DNA from: Oceanospirillaceae bacterium UBA2001
GTDB taxonomy: Bacteria > Pseudomonadota > Gammaproteobacteria > Pseudomonadales > Balneatricaceae
NCBI GenBank assembly: GCA_002335115.1
Contig: DDCR01000122.1
Coordinates: 1-17,869 of the forward strand
DNA length: 17,869 nt
Direction of reading: 5' to 3'
Shown: one piece after another, positions 7,443 to 14,963 of the stretch
Layout: the number at the start of each line of letters is the position of its first letter
Numbering within the stretch: the first letter of the stretch is position 1
Made by a program: the position numbers and the translations under genes
The notes under the pieces: model-generated
What the model saw: the letters and a program-made list of their open reading frames with translations, nothing else
Told to the model about the DNA's origin: nothing
Databases searched by the model: none

Positions 7443-9237
7443 TGGTTTGTTGCATATGCCACAATCGAGCGTACTGGCCATCTTGGGTGAGTAACTCTTG
7501 ATGACTGCCTTGCTCTACAATTTCTCCACCGTCAACCACCAAAATTCGGTCTGCATCAACCACAGTAGATAATCTGTGGGCAATGACTAGGGTAGTTTTG
7601 TTGGCTGATATGTCTACCATGGCTTTAAGAATACTACGTTCAGATTCTGAATCTAGGGCCGAAGTCGCTTCATCAAATAATAAGATCGCTGGATTCTTTA
7701 GCAACACTCTGGCAATGGCGATGCGTTGCTTTTCACCACCAGAAACCTTTAAGCCACGCTCACCTACAACGGTGGCTACACCATCTGGAATGGACTCGAC
7801 AAAACCCCTTAATGAAGCCATATCAATGGCTTTCCAGATCGCTTCATCGCTGGCCTCAGGAAAGCCATAGGCAACATTATTCCAAATGGTGTCATTGAAT
7901 AGAACTGTATCTTGAGGCACCACACCAATGGCCTGCCTTAAACTGAGTTGTTGCACGTCTCGCACATCTTGACCATCAACCCGAATAGCACCCGCGCTGA
8001 TGTCATAGAAGCGAAATAATAAGCGTCCAATCGTTGATTTGCCAGAACCACTGGGTCCTACAATGGCTACTTTTTCACCAGGGGCGACGCTAAAACTCAG
8101 CTGTTTCAGAATTTGGCGTTGGCTCTGATAGCTAAAATCGACCGCTTCAAATTCAATAGCTGCCTGTTCAACCTTCAACACGGTGGCTTGCGCTTTATCC
8201 TGTACTGTGGATTGGCGCCTGAGTAGACCAAACATATTCTCTATGTCAGACAAAGCTCTGCGGATCTCACGGTAAATAAAACCTAAGGCGTTCAAGGGCA
8301 CAAACAACTGTAAAAGATATAAGTTGACCATGACTAAGTCACCAATAGTCATGGTTTCTTCGGCCACACCCTTCGCAGCTAAGTACATCAGGGCCGTCAC
8401 CCCTAAACCAATAATTAATGCTTGCCCAGAGTTTAGCAACGCTAAAGATAATCGATTATCGACCCGCGCCTGTTCCCAGGCTCGTAAATTAGTGTTGTAT
8501 TGTTTGGCTTCAAAAGCCTCATTATTAAAATATTTCACAGTTTCAAAATTGAGCAAGCTATCTACAGCACGGGTACTCGACTTACTGTCTAAACGATTGG
8601 CCTCTTTTACAAATCGAGTGCGCCATTCTGTGGTCTTAATACTAAACGCCACATAAGCCACTACACACACCAAAGTCACAGCTGAAAACCAAACATCAAA
8701 GGCAAATAACAAGATCAGCATCACGACAATGAGTTCAATAATGGTGGGTAAGATGTTAAACACCATAAAGCGCATCATAAAGTTGATGCCGTTGGTACCA
8801 CGGTCTATGTCACGAGATATACCGCCTGTTTGGCGACCCAGGTGAAAATCGAGCTCCAACTGATGCAAGTGCGCAAACACTTCTAAGCCCACTTTACTCA
8901 TGGCACTTTCGGTGACTCGGCTAAACACCGCATCACGCAGTTCACCTAAGAATACAGCACCAAAGCGCATGCCTCCGTACAGCAGGACAAAACCCAAGGG
9001 GATAACAAGTAGTTGCTCTGGACTACCACCATCTAAGGCATCAACTATATGTTTGAAGACCCAAGGAATGACTAAGGCCACTCCTTTGGCACTTACCAAC
9101 AAGGCCATCGCAATAATCACCCGAGCCTTATGAATCATAAGGTAGGGCCACAAGGATTTTAAAAGAGCCATTAACTCAAGCTCTTTTAATTCCTTAACTT
9201 GGTCCTGGCCATAGCCTTTTTGGACATTACTTTTCAA
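7432..9237 (-). CDS. Atm1/ABCB7-type ABC exporter (fused membrane and ATPase domains)
   Basis: A 601-residue half-transporter. The membrane domain (~35-325) has about six hydrophobic segments and the Atm1-typical motifs VKYFNNE (234-240) and LLNSGQ (267-272), which in this family line a glutathione-binding cavity. The ATPase domain shows Walker [10 protein letters not shown] (394-402), Q-loop Q442, signature VSGGEKQR (498-505), Walker B LLFDE (519-523), D-loop SALD (526-529) and H-switch H554. Family role: inner-membrane export of glutathione-linked or metal/Fe-S-related compounds, possibly heavy-metal tolerance. Start: a TTG at 9237 overlaps the ridA stop (TTGA). The next in-frame start, ATG at 9171 (residue 23), has a GAG run in front and is a real alternative, giving 579 residues. 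It is cotranscribed with ridA. The 3' end overlaps the convergent aminotransferase gene. Confidence 0.93.
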   Translation of the reverse strand: MKSNVQKGYGQDQVKELKELELMALLKSLWPYLMIHKARVIIAMALLVSAKGVALVIPWVFKHIVDALDGGSPEQLLVIPLGFVLLYGGMRFGAVFLGELRDAVFSRVTESAMSKVGLEVFAHLHQLELDFHLGRQTGGISRDIDRGTNGINFMMRFMVFNILPTIIELIVVMLILLFAFDVWFSAVTLVCVVAYVAFSIKTTEWRTRFVKEANRLDSKSSTRAVDSLLNFETVKYFNNEAFEAKQYNTNLRAWEQARVDNRLSLALLNSGQALIIGLGVTALMYLAAKGVAEETMTIGDLVMVNLYLLQLFVPLNALGFIYREIRRALSDIENMFGLLRRQSTVQDKAQATVLKVEQAAIEFEAVDFSYQSQRQILKQLSFSVAPGEKVAIVGPSGSGKSTIGRLLFRFYDISAGAIRVDGQDVRDVQQLSLRQAIGVVPQDTVLFNDTIWNNVAYGFPEASDEAIWKAIDMASLRGFVESIPDGVATVVGERGLKVSGGEKQRIAIARVLLKNPAILLFDEATSALDSESERSILKAMVDISANKTTLVIAHRLSTVVDADRILVVDGGEIVEQGSHQELLTQDGQYARLWHMQQTTNG

Positions 9238-9620
9238 GAGTCTAAATGAAGAATAGCTTCAATCTCTACTTGCACCGCTTTAGGAAGCGCGGCAACGCCT
9301 ACGGCAGCTCGCGCAGGATATGGCTGTTCTATGTAAGTGGCCATAATTTCATTAATCGTGGGAAAATTAGACAAGTCGGTCATGGATATATTCAACTTAA
9401 CCGCATCAGCCAAGGTACCACCACTGGCTTCTGCAACCGCCTTTAAATTTTCAAACACCTGCTTGGCTTGAGTCGCAAAGTCCTGACTACACACTTCCAT
9501 AGTGTCTGGATCTAACGGAATTTGACCAGAAATGTAAACGATATTGCCAACCTTCACAGCCTGCGAGTAGGTGCCAATTGCTGCGGGGGCTTTGTTGGTT
9601 GAGATAATGGTCTTTGCCAT
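9234..9620 (-). CDS. ridA: RidA family reactive-intermediate deaminase
   Basis: A 128-residue protein, the normal size for RidA (YjgF/YER057c/UK114). It hydrolyses the reactive enamine/imine products of PLP dehydratases such as threonine dehydratase, protecting other PLP enzymes in the cytosol; the active form is a trimer. Visible: GTYSQA (16-21) with Y18, [11 protein letters not shown] (30-40), the active-site arginine R104 in [13 protein letters not shown] (101-113) and E121 in the terminal strand VEIEAIL. The arginine and acid that orient the substrate are both present, which favours a true deaminase over the non-catalytic relatives. It has a good extended -10 promoter about 40 bases upstream, and the stop overlaps the possible TTG start of the exporter. 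Confidence 0.95.
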   Translation of the reverse strand: MAKTIISTNKAPAAIGTYSQAVKVGNIVYISGQIPLDPDTMEVCSQDFATQAKQVFENLKAVAEASGGTLADAVKLNISMTDLSNFPTINEIMATYIEQPYPARAAVGVAALPKAVQVEIEAILHLDS

Positions 9621-9658
9621 GGGAGATACACCTTTAATTGAATCGAATAACGCGTTGC

Positions 9659-9688
9659 ATCATAGCAGGCCATGGCTATTAATGACCA
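9659..9688 (-). promoter_or_regulatory. Extended -10 promoter of ridA
   Basis: On the minus strand: -35-like TGGTCA (9683-9688), an 18-bp spacer ending in TGC, and -10 TATGAT (9659-9664). The TGC next to the -10 gives an extended -10 that offsets the weak -35. Transcription would start near 9652, a leader of about 32 bases. The 9621-9731 gap shows no terminator after the HAD gene, so read-through into ridA is possible. Confidence 0.5.
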
Positions 9689-9731
9689 CACTAGAATAGC
9701 CTAAAAATTAACAAAATGAAGGCCTTATAAA

Positions 9732-10457
9732 TTAAGCCCAAAGGGCCCTAAGATCAGCAATCGAATCTAATACTAAATCAGCATCAGTGATTAATTCAGA
9801 TCGAGTGCTTGTGCCTGTGAGTACGCCAACATTAAAACCCACACCAGCACTTTGGCCCATGTGTAAATCATGAGTATTGTCACCCACCACCATAACTTCT
9901 TCAGGTTTTAAACCGGTGTGTTGGCAAAAGCCTAACACCATCCCTGGCCCCGGTTTACTGCCAAAGCCAGAGTCATAACCCACGGCATAGTCAAACAGGT
10001 GCAAACACCCAAAGTCACTTAAAGTGGCTTTGATTCCTGCCTCACTATCCATAGTCGCTACCCCAAGGACTAAACCTAAATGAGCCAGCTGATTGAGGCT
10101 TGGTGTAAGCTCTTTCACAGCGACGCTGTCCCCATAAGTAGAGTCTGCAAACATCTTATTCAATAAAGCCTCAACCCGATCAACGGATTGATTCACCAGG
10201 GGTGCCCAAATGAGGCTAATATCTCGATTATCTCCTGCTGCTAACACAGATCCACCCAACACTCGGTTTTGATGACTATCAAAACCTACTATTTCCAACA
10301 TAGTTAAAGCCACATTTGCGTCGCCATTGGCTAACTCAGATACTGCAGCTCGCAACTTTGGCATCCAGGTGCCATGAAAATCGAGCAGGGTTCCATCTTT
10401 ATCAAAAACAATACCTTTGATCTTGCTTGCATCAAATGGGCGCTTAGCTCGGATCAC
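9732..10457 (-). CDS. HAD superfamily phosphatase, phosphoglycolate-phosphatase-like
   Basis: A 241-residue protein with all four HAD motifs: I, FDKDGTLLD (18-26) with nucleophile D19 and acid/base D21; II, T135 in GVATMDS; III, K168 in GSKPGPG; IV, VVGDNTHD (190-197) with D193 and D197 for Mg. Between motifs I and II is a helical cap (about 28-110), as in phosphoglycolate phosphatase (Gph)-type enzymes that cleave small phosphomonoesters. The substrate is not assigned. The start is GTG, and its GTGA overlaps the stop of the upstream Na/Pi transporter gene, a sign of translational coupling. This places a soluble phosphatase in one transcript with a phosphate transporter. Confidence 0.9.
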   Translation of the reverse strand: MIRAKRPFDASKIKGIVFDKDGTLLDFHGTWMPKLRAAVSELANGDANVALTMLEIVGFDSHQNRVLGGSVLAAGDNRDISLIWAPLVNQSVDRVEALLNKMFADSTYGDSVAVKELTPSLNQLAHLGLVLGVATMDSEAGIKATLSDFGCLHLFDYAVGYDSGFGSKPGPGMVLGFCQHTGLKPEEVMVVGDNTHDLHMGQSAGVGFNVGVLTGTSTRSELITDADLVLDSIADLRALWA

Positions 10458-12250
10458 AAAGGTTTAACCCCAGCTTGAACTGGCAACACTTCGGCTGTTT
10501 CAGAGACTTCCGGTTGTTCCCCAATTTGCCCTACTTGCGCCATCACTTCTGCTGCCTGATCTGCATCACTTTGGGCAACATCAGTTTTGTCATTCACCAA
10601 AACATCAGGCGCTGGGGCATCATTTAGTTGATCAGGCATAGATTGAGCAGACTTTGGCTCGTTATACCCTCTCCACCGACTCGTTCTAAGTTCACCCTCG
10701 CGATTAAGGACAGGATACGCTATGGCCGTGAAATGAGAATGCAAACGTTTAACGTCTCGCATTAAATCTGTGAACAAAGAATGGGCTACGGGGTTCGCTT
10801 TTTCAGCTTGCATGGTTCTGTGCTGCTGACCATCTAGAAACTTTTGATGATTGATGTTAAATTCATGTTTAGCCTGAATCAGGCCCCGAGCGCTGCTCAC
10901 ATCTTCACTCATCATCACTTGGAACGACATGGGCATGACTTTAAAAATAGCCTTCATGCTCGAATCTAAGGCTTCATTTTCATAATCAGTAAAATCAATG
11001 TGTAAATTGTTTTTCTTCTTTAATAAAAGGGTCATGCTGCGCTCTAAGGTATCACCTGCATGCTCTATATTAGTGATGAATAGGAGCAAATCTTGGCAGC
11101 GATAACGTTCATCTTCAGTTAAGTCCTGACCACCCAGCTCTAATAAATAAGCATTAATTTGTTGGTGGAAATCATCAATAATGTCATCACTTTGATGGAT
11201 TTTTTTCTCCAGCGCATCATAGCGCTCGGTCATGCCTAGATGCACCTCACGCAGCATATCTTCGAGCAACTCACCCATGGTGAGGGTGTCTCGTACAACG
11301 TTAGCCAACGCCGCTGACGGTGCCGTTTCTTGCACATCTTTGAGGTATTTAGGACTTGGTAAAGGGGCTAAGGTTTCACGCGGCAGACGCGTATCAATCC
11401 AACCTGCCAACTTACTCACAATTAACATACCAAAAGCAGCGACAGTCACGTTAAACAAGCAGTGCATTAATACAACCTGCCAGGCTGGGTCCATACTCAC
11501 GTAGTTGAGCCCCATATGGACTTCCGTTACCCATGGTGCAAAAGCCATAGCACCGATGGTGCGTAATATTAAGTTGCCTAGGGGTGCCACCCGTTTGGCA
11601 TTGCTCGACTTGCGTGACAAGTACACAGGAATACCCGCACTGCCAATATTAACCCCAAGGATGAGCATCATGCCAGACTCGACACCAATGACGCCAGCCC
11701 CCACAAGGCCCGCCAATAAAAGTACCATCACAAGACTAGAGTGGAGTAAAAAGGTAAGTACGGCAGCAAATAGAATAGCTAACCAAGGCTCCGCAATGAG
11801 ACTTTGCAGCATGTCGCTAAAGAGTTCAGAGCCCTCCAGCGGGACTGCTTGTTGACGCAATAGCCCAAGTGCCAATAGCATCAGACCTAAACCCATAAGT
11901 CCTTCGCCAATGCCACGCTGCCGCTTGTCTTTGGCACGCAGTTCCATAAAGATCCCAACGGCTAGCAACAAAGGGCTAAAAGCACTAAGGTCAAAACTAA
12001 GCACCAGCGCAACAAGAGTGGTACCTACATCAGCACCGAGTAATAAGGCTAGACCTGCTTCACCTTGCACACCTAAAGATGCTGCAAGTAATGCAGATGC
12101 CGTACTACTTTGCAAAATGAGAGTAAGGAATACACCTAAACCTAAAGCAGACCAGACACCGGCAAAACGATCACGAATCAAATAAGTAAGGCGCCCACCA
12201 AAAGCTCGTTTCATTCCCTGTTGCACCCGCTTTAAGCCCCAAATAAGCAA
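10454..12250 (-). CDS. Na/Pi-cotransporter family protein with PhoU-like domain
   Basis: From the TTG at 12250 the protein has 598 residues. It shows the two inverted Na/Pi repeats: LQSSTASALL (46-55) with GADVGTT (72-78), and LHSSLVMVLL (169-178) with GVNIGSAG (199-206), inside about eight membrane segments (1-280). A PhoU-like helical domain follows (about 315-515), then a ~70-residue acidic, low-complexity tail (DQLNDAPAPD onward) ending GVKPL. Family role: sodium-coupled phosphate uptake, or Pi efflux as in YjbB. The TTG start would remove half of the first membrane helix: the same frame runs upstream to a stop at 12323-12325 and codes ITQLLIGLAGGVAL directly before residue 2. No ATG, GTG or TTG exists in that extension, so a rare start (ATC at 12311-12313 behind AAGAGG, or ATT at 12287-12289) or a sequence error is likely. 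The true length would be near 611-619. Cotranscribed with the HAD phosphatase. Confidence 0.9.
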   Translation of the reverse strand: MLIWGLKRVQQGMKRAFGGRLTYLIRDRFAGVWSALGLGVFLTLILQSSTASALLAASLGVQGEAGLALLLGADVGTTLVALVLSFDLSAFSPLLLAVGIFMELRAKDKRQRGIGEGLMGLGLMLLALGLLRQQAVPLEGSELFSDMLQSLIAEPWLAILFAAVLTFLLHSSLVMVLLLAGLVGAGVIGVESGMMLILGVNIGSAGIPVYLSRKSSNAKRVAPLGNLILRTIGAMAFAPWVTEVHMGLNYVSMDPAWQVVLMHCLFNVTVAAFGMLIVSKLAGWIDTRLPRETLAPLPSPKYLKDVQETAPSAALANVVRDTLTMGELLEDMLREVHLGMTERYDALEKKIHQSDDIIDDFHQQINAYLLELGGQDLTEDERYRCQDLLLFITNIEHAGDTLERSMTLLLKKKNNLHIDFTDYENEALDSSMKAIFKVMPMSFQVMMSEDVSSARGLIQAKHEFNINHQKFLDGQQHRTMQAEKANPVAHSLFTDLMRDVKRLHSHFTAIAYPVLNREGELRTSRWRGYNEPKSAQSMPDQLNDAPAPDVLVNDKTDVAQSDADQAAEVMAQVGQIGEQPEVSETAEVLPVQAGVKPL

Positions 12251-12363
12251 GGCTACCCCGCCCGCTAAGCCAATGAGCAGTTGGGTAATACTAGTGTCTG
12301 ATACAGGGTCGATATGCGCCTCTTAATAACTAAAGTCTTGTGCTCACTAGGGTTGCATTTTGC

Positions 12364-12379
12364 GTGGCGAGAATGCCAC
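12364..12379. repeat. Hairpin in the divergent promoter region
   Basis: GTGGC (12364-12368) and GCCAC (12375-12379) pair around a 6-base loop. TTGC (12360-12363) and GCAA (12383-12386) can extend the stem past a 3-base bulge. It lies between the transporter gene and the phosphatase-superfamily gene, where an operator would be expected. No Pho-box-like repeat is clear. The remainder of the 12314-12445 gap is AT-rich before the ATG, with no promoter I would defend. Confidence 0.3.
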
Positions 12380-12445
12380 ACTGCAAGCCCTTGCATAAGA
12401 GTACCACAAGAATTCAATAATACTAATAATATAGGCTTCAAAGTT

Positions 12446-13291
12446 ATGAAAAATAGAGTTATTTTGTTAATTTTAGACGGACTCGGTTATTCCTATGCGC
12501 GCCAGCTTATGGGCAACTTAGAAGGTTGGGTAGAAGCAGGAGAAGCAAGAGTATGGCAAGGCCACGCCGTGTTGCCATCGGTGTCTGGCCCATGTTACGC
12601 CAGCATCCATACAGGGCTCACACCTCAAGACCATGGTGTGACCTCTAACTACCATGAAGGCAAGTTAGAAGATGCCGATATTTTTAGTGCTGTCAGAGCC
12701 GCAGGTGGCACTACTGCAGCGATCGCCCATTCATTTTTTTCAGATTATTTCCAAGCCAGCCCTTTTGATCCCATGCGCGATATGGAAGTGGATGACATCC
12801 ATCGACCTATTCAACACGCCCGTTTTTATACCATGGCTGGCGCCAATAAAGCCCAGCCTGCAACGCCCTCAGACATTGACCTTTTTTGGCAAATGAGCTT
12901 ACTGATTGAACGACACCAGCCAGATTATTTTTTATTCCATTCCTGTACGTTGGACAGCTTAGGCCATAATTATGGATTTGATTCCATTCAAATCGACAAA
13001 AATTGTTACACCATCGATGCAGCGCTTGGCGATTTTATCCCTCGATGGCAAGCACAAGGTTATGATGTCATCATCACGGCAGATCACGGCCAAAGTGCTC
13101 GTGGTCACCATGGCGGCACTGAAGCCATTATGCGCGATATTCCTATTTACTACTTTGCTAACCCTAACCATGTGATTCAGGGCCCGCCACCAGACTATGT
13201 AATTAGTCAAACGGCTATTGCGCCCAGTATTTTGCAGCGCATGGGCATTGCGATTCCTGAGTCGATGCAAACGACCCCCGTATGGATATAA
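12446..13291 (+). CDS. Alkaline phosphatase superfamily hydrolase (type I phosphodiesterase/nucleotide pyrophosphatase-like)
   Basis: 281 residues from the ATG at 12446. The frame is open further up (ATG 12314), but those 44 residues look non-coding and the domain begins right after 12446. All two-metal ligands of the superfamily can be seen: D11 (LILDGLG), nucleophile S47 in LPSVSGPCYASIHTG (43-57), D170 and H174 (LDSLGHNYG), D213 and H214 (TADHGQ) and H222 (HHGG). The enzyme should cleave a phosphate or phosphonate ester; NPP-like enzymes use Thr or Ser as nucleophile. It is shorter than most members (about 400 or more residues) and lacks a signal peptide, so it probably acts in the cytosol. 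A GMC dehydrogenase follows 19 bases later in the same operon, and the gene is divergent from the Na/Pi transporter. Substrate unknown; phosphocholine-like or phosphodiester compounds are guesses from context. Confidence 0.85.
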   Translation: MKNRVILLILDGLGYSYARQLMGNLEGWVEAGEARVWQGHAVLPSVSGPCYASIHTGLTPQDHGVTSNYHEGKLEDADIFSAVRAAGGTTAAIAHSFFSDYFQASPFDPMRDMEVDDIHRPIQHARFYTMAGANKAQPATPSDIDLFWQMSLLIERHQPDYFLFHSCTLDSLGHNYGFDSIQIDKNCYTIDAALGDFIPRWQAQGYDVIITADHGQSARGHHGGTEAIMRDIPIYYFANPNHVIQGPPPDYVISQTAIAPSILQRMGIAIPESMQTTPVWI

Positions 13292-13310
13292 TAAAAATAA
13301 AGGTCCCGTC

Positions 13311-14918
13311 ATGGCACATCATCATTACGACTACATTGTTATCGGCGCAGGTTCTGCAGGCTGCGTATTAGCCAACCGTTTAAGTGCTGACCTCAATTGT
13401 GAGGTGCTGCTGCTCGAAGCCGGACCACGTGATCGTAATCCACTGATTCATATGCCTGCAGGCATTGCATTTTTACTCGATCACAAAACCCTTAACTGGC
13501 GTTACCAATCAGCTCCACAAACGGCGATGCACCAGCGCCAAATCCCAATTCCCAGAGGTAAAACCTTAGGTGGTACTAGCGCTATTAATGCCATGGTGCA
13601 TATACGAGGCCAACAACAGGATTACGATGAATGGTGTCGCTTAGGCAATGAGGGTTGGGGATATAACGACGTGCTACCCTTTTTTCGTCAATCTGAAACT
13701 AATTTAGGAACTCATCTTGACCTTGGTTATCATGGCACTAAGGGACCATTAACGATCAGTGACCGTGCTTATACCCATCCTTTGAGTGACCAATTTGTAG
13801 AGTCTGCAGTGGCTATGGGCATCACTCACAACTCTGACTTTAATGGCCACCAGCAAGCAGGAGCTGGACGCTACCAAGTGACACAAAAAGAGTCCAAACG
13901 CTGCAGCACAGCAACGGCTTATCTACACCCTATTGCAGACCGCCCCAATCTAACCGTTATTACTGGAGCCCACGTTAGGCGCATTATTATTGAAGCAAGA
14001 AGAGCCCTGGGCGTTAGCTATCAGGTTGGCCACAAAGTCAGTACAGCGTTTGCTAACAAAGAAATAATTCTCAGTGCTGGCGCCATTGGGTCACCCCACT
14101 TATTGATGCTTTCTGGCATTGGCCCTGAACCAGAACTGGTGAAACACCATATTAAAATGCAGGTTAATCTGCCTGGTGTCGGTAAAAATCTACAAGACCA
14201 CCTCAACGTGTCAGTGCTGGCCTGCACTAAAGAGGCGAATAGCCTATTGGGCGCCAATAAAGGCATTGGTGCACTCACCACCGGCCTACGTTATTTTTGG
14301 AATAAATCAGGCCCAGGTGCCACTAATGCAGCTGAAAGTGGTGCCTTTGTGAGCTCAAAATACAGTCCCACGCGGCCCGATATACAGCTCCACTTCATAC
14401 CTTTAATGATATTTCCCACGCCTGTGCCCGAGTTAAAAGCCCATGGCGTGACGATTCATGCGTGCAACTTGCGCCCTACCGACACGGGGGAAATCACCCT
14501 AGCTAGCGCCCAACCCCATCATGCACCGGTCATTGATCAGCGTTTTTTACAGACCCAAGGCAATATTGAGCGCATGCGAGAAAGCATTTATTTATGCAGA
14601 AACATTTTGTCCAGTGGACCCTTTGCAGACCTCATTAGCCATGAACACTCACCTGGCACTGATGTATATTCAGATCAACAAGTTAGTGATTTTATCAAAG
14701 CCACAGCAGAGACGGAGTACCATCCTGTAGGGACTTGCGCCATGGGACAAGGTGAATTAGCTGTGGTGGATGCTGCTTTACGCGTTTATGGTATTGAGGG
14801 TTTGCGAGTTGCTGACGCATCCATTATGCCAACACTAATTAGTGGCAACACCAACGCAGCCTGCGTTATGATTGGAGAGAAGGCATCAGCAATGATTATT
14901 GCTGATGCCAAACCCTAA
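13311..14918 (+). CDS. GMC family FAD-dependent alcohol dehydrogenase (second copy)
   Basis: 535 residues from ATG 13311, preceded by AAGG at 7 bases. A longer frame from 13218 would overlap the previous gene and has no family similarity before the FAD motif. Elements: GAGSAG (12-17), LLEAG (34-38), signature 1 RGKTLGGTSAINAMVHIRG (82-100), signature 2 LSAGAIGSPHLLMLSGIG (254-271), YHPVGTCAMG (470-479) with catalytic H471, and SGNTNAA (511-517). It shares the architecture and most motifs with the GMC protein at 2223-3839 but differs in the substrate region (about 300-400), so the two are related but not recent copies. It is translated from the same operon as the phosphatase-superfamily hydrolase and would suit oxidation of an alcohol released by it; this is inference. 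Electrons likely pass to a quinone or other acceptor, as for AlkJ. The last codons form a 12-bp perfect hairpin. Confidence 0.92.
   Translation: MAHHHYDYIVIGAGSAGCVLANRLSADLNCEVLLLEAGPRDRNPLIHMPAGIAFLLDHKTLNWRYQSAPQTAMHQRQIPIPRGKTLGGTSAINAMVHIRGQQQDYDEWCRLGNEGWGYNDVLPFFRQSETNLGTHLDLGYHGTKGPLTISDRAYTHPLSDQFVESAVAMGITHNSDFNGHQQAGAGRYQVTQKESKRCSTATAYLHPIADRPNLTVITGAHVRRIIIEARRALGVSYQVGHKVSTAFANKEIILSAGAIGSPHLLMLSGIGPEPELVKHHIKMQVNLPGVGKNLQDHLNVSVLACTKEANSLLGANKGIGALTTGLRYFWNKSGPGATNAAESGAFVSSKYSPTRPDIQLHFIPLMIFPTPVPELKAHGVTIHACNLRPTDTGEITLASAQPHHAPVIDQRFLQTQGNIERMRESIYLCRNILSSGPFADLISHEHSPGTDVYSDQQVSDFIKATAETEYHPVGTCAMGQGELAVVDAALRVYGIEGLRVADASIMPTLISGNTNAACVMIGEKASAMIIADAKP
14882..14909. repeat. 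12-bp perfect hairpin in the last codons of the GMC gene
   Basis: GGCATCAGCAAT (14882-14893) and ATTGCTGATGCC (14898-14909) are exact inverted copies around a GATT loop, ending 7 bases before the stop codon TAA (14916-14918). On the minus strand it lies about 43 bases beyond the end of the aldo/keto reductase gene and is followed by TTCTCTCC, a poor U tract. It could stabilise or end either transcript. Confidence 0.5.
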
Positions 14919-14963
14919 GCCTTAATAGACCAATGATTGGCTCCTGAGGCTTTAGTCTTTTTT
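14917..14963 (+). terminator. Candidate terminator after the second GMC gene
   Basis: AAGCCT (14917-14922) pairs with AGGCTT (14947-14952), enclosing an inner CCAAT-G-ATTGG hairpin (14930-14940). TAGTC and six T (14958-14963) follow. The long interior makes it imperfect. The T run lies inside the last codons (Lys-Lys) of the convergent aldo/keto reductase gene, so the two genes share this region. Confidence 0.45.

Noticed and set aside
11505..11855. Plus-strand ORF of 116 residues opposite the transporter
   Set aside because: A shadow of the Na/Pi-cotransporter reading frame; composition is not protein-like.
12314..12445. N-terminal extension of the AP-superfamily hydrolase (44 extra residues)
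   Set aside because: The extension has no domain similarity and no ribosome site, and the conserved ILLILDG strand begins immediately after the ATG at 12446.
13218..13310. Longer start for the second GMC gene
   Set aside because: It would overlap the preceding gene by 74 bases in another frame. The AAGG before ATG 13311 and the FAD motif position fit the shorter protein.
12959..13312. Minus-strand ORF of 117 residues opposite the AP-superfamily gene
   Set aside because: A shadow of the well-supported plus-strand gene, which carries all metal ligands.
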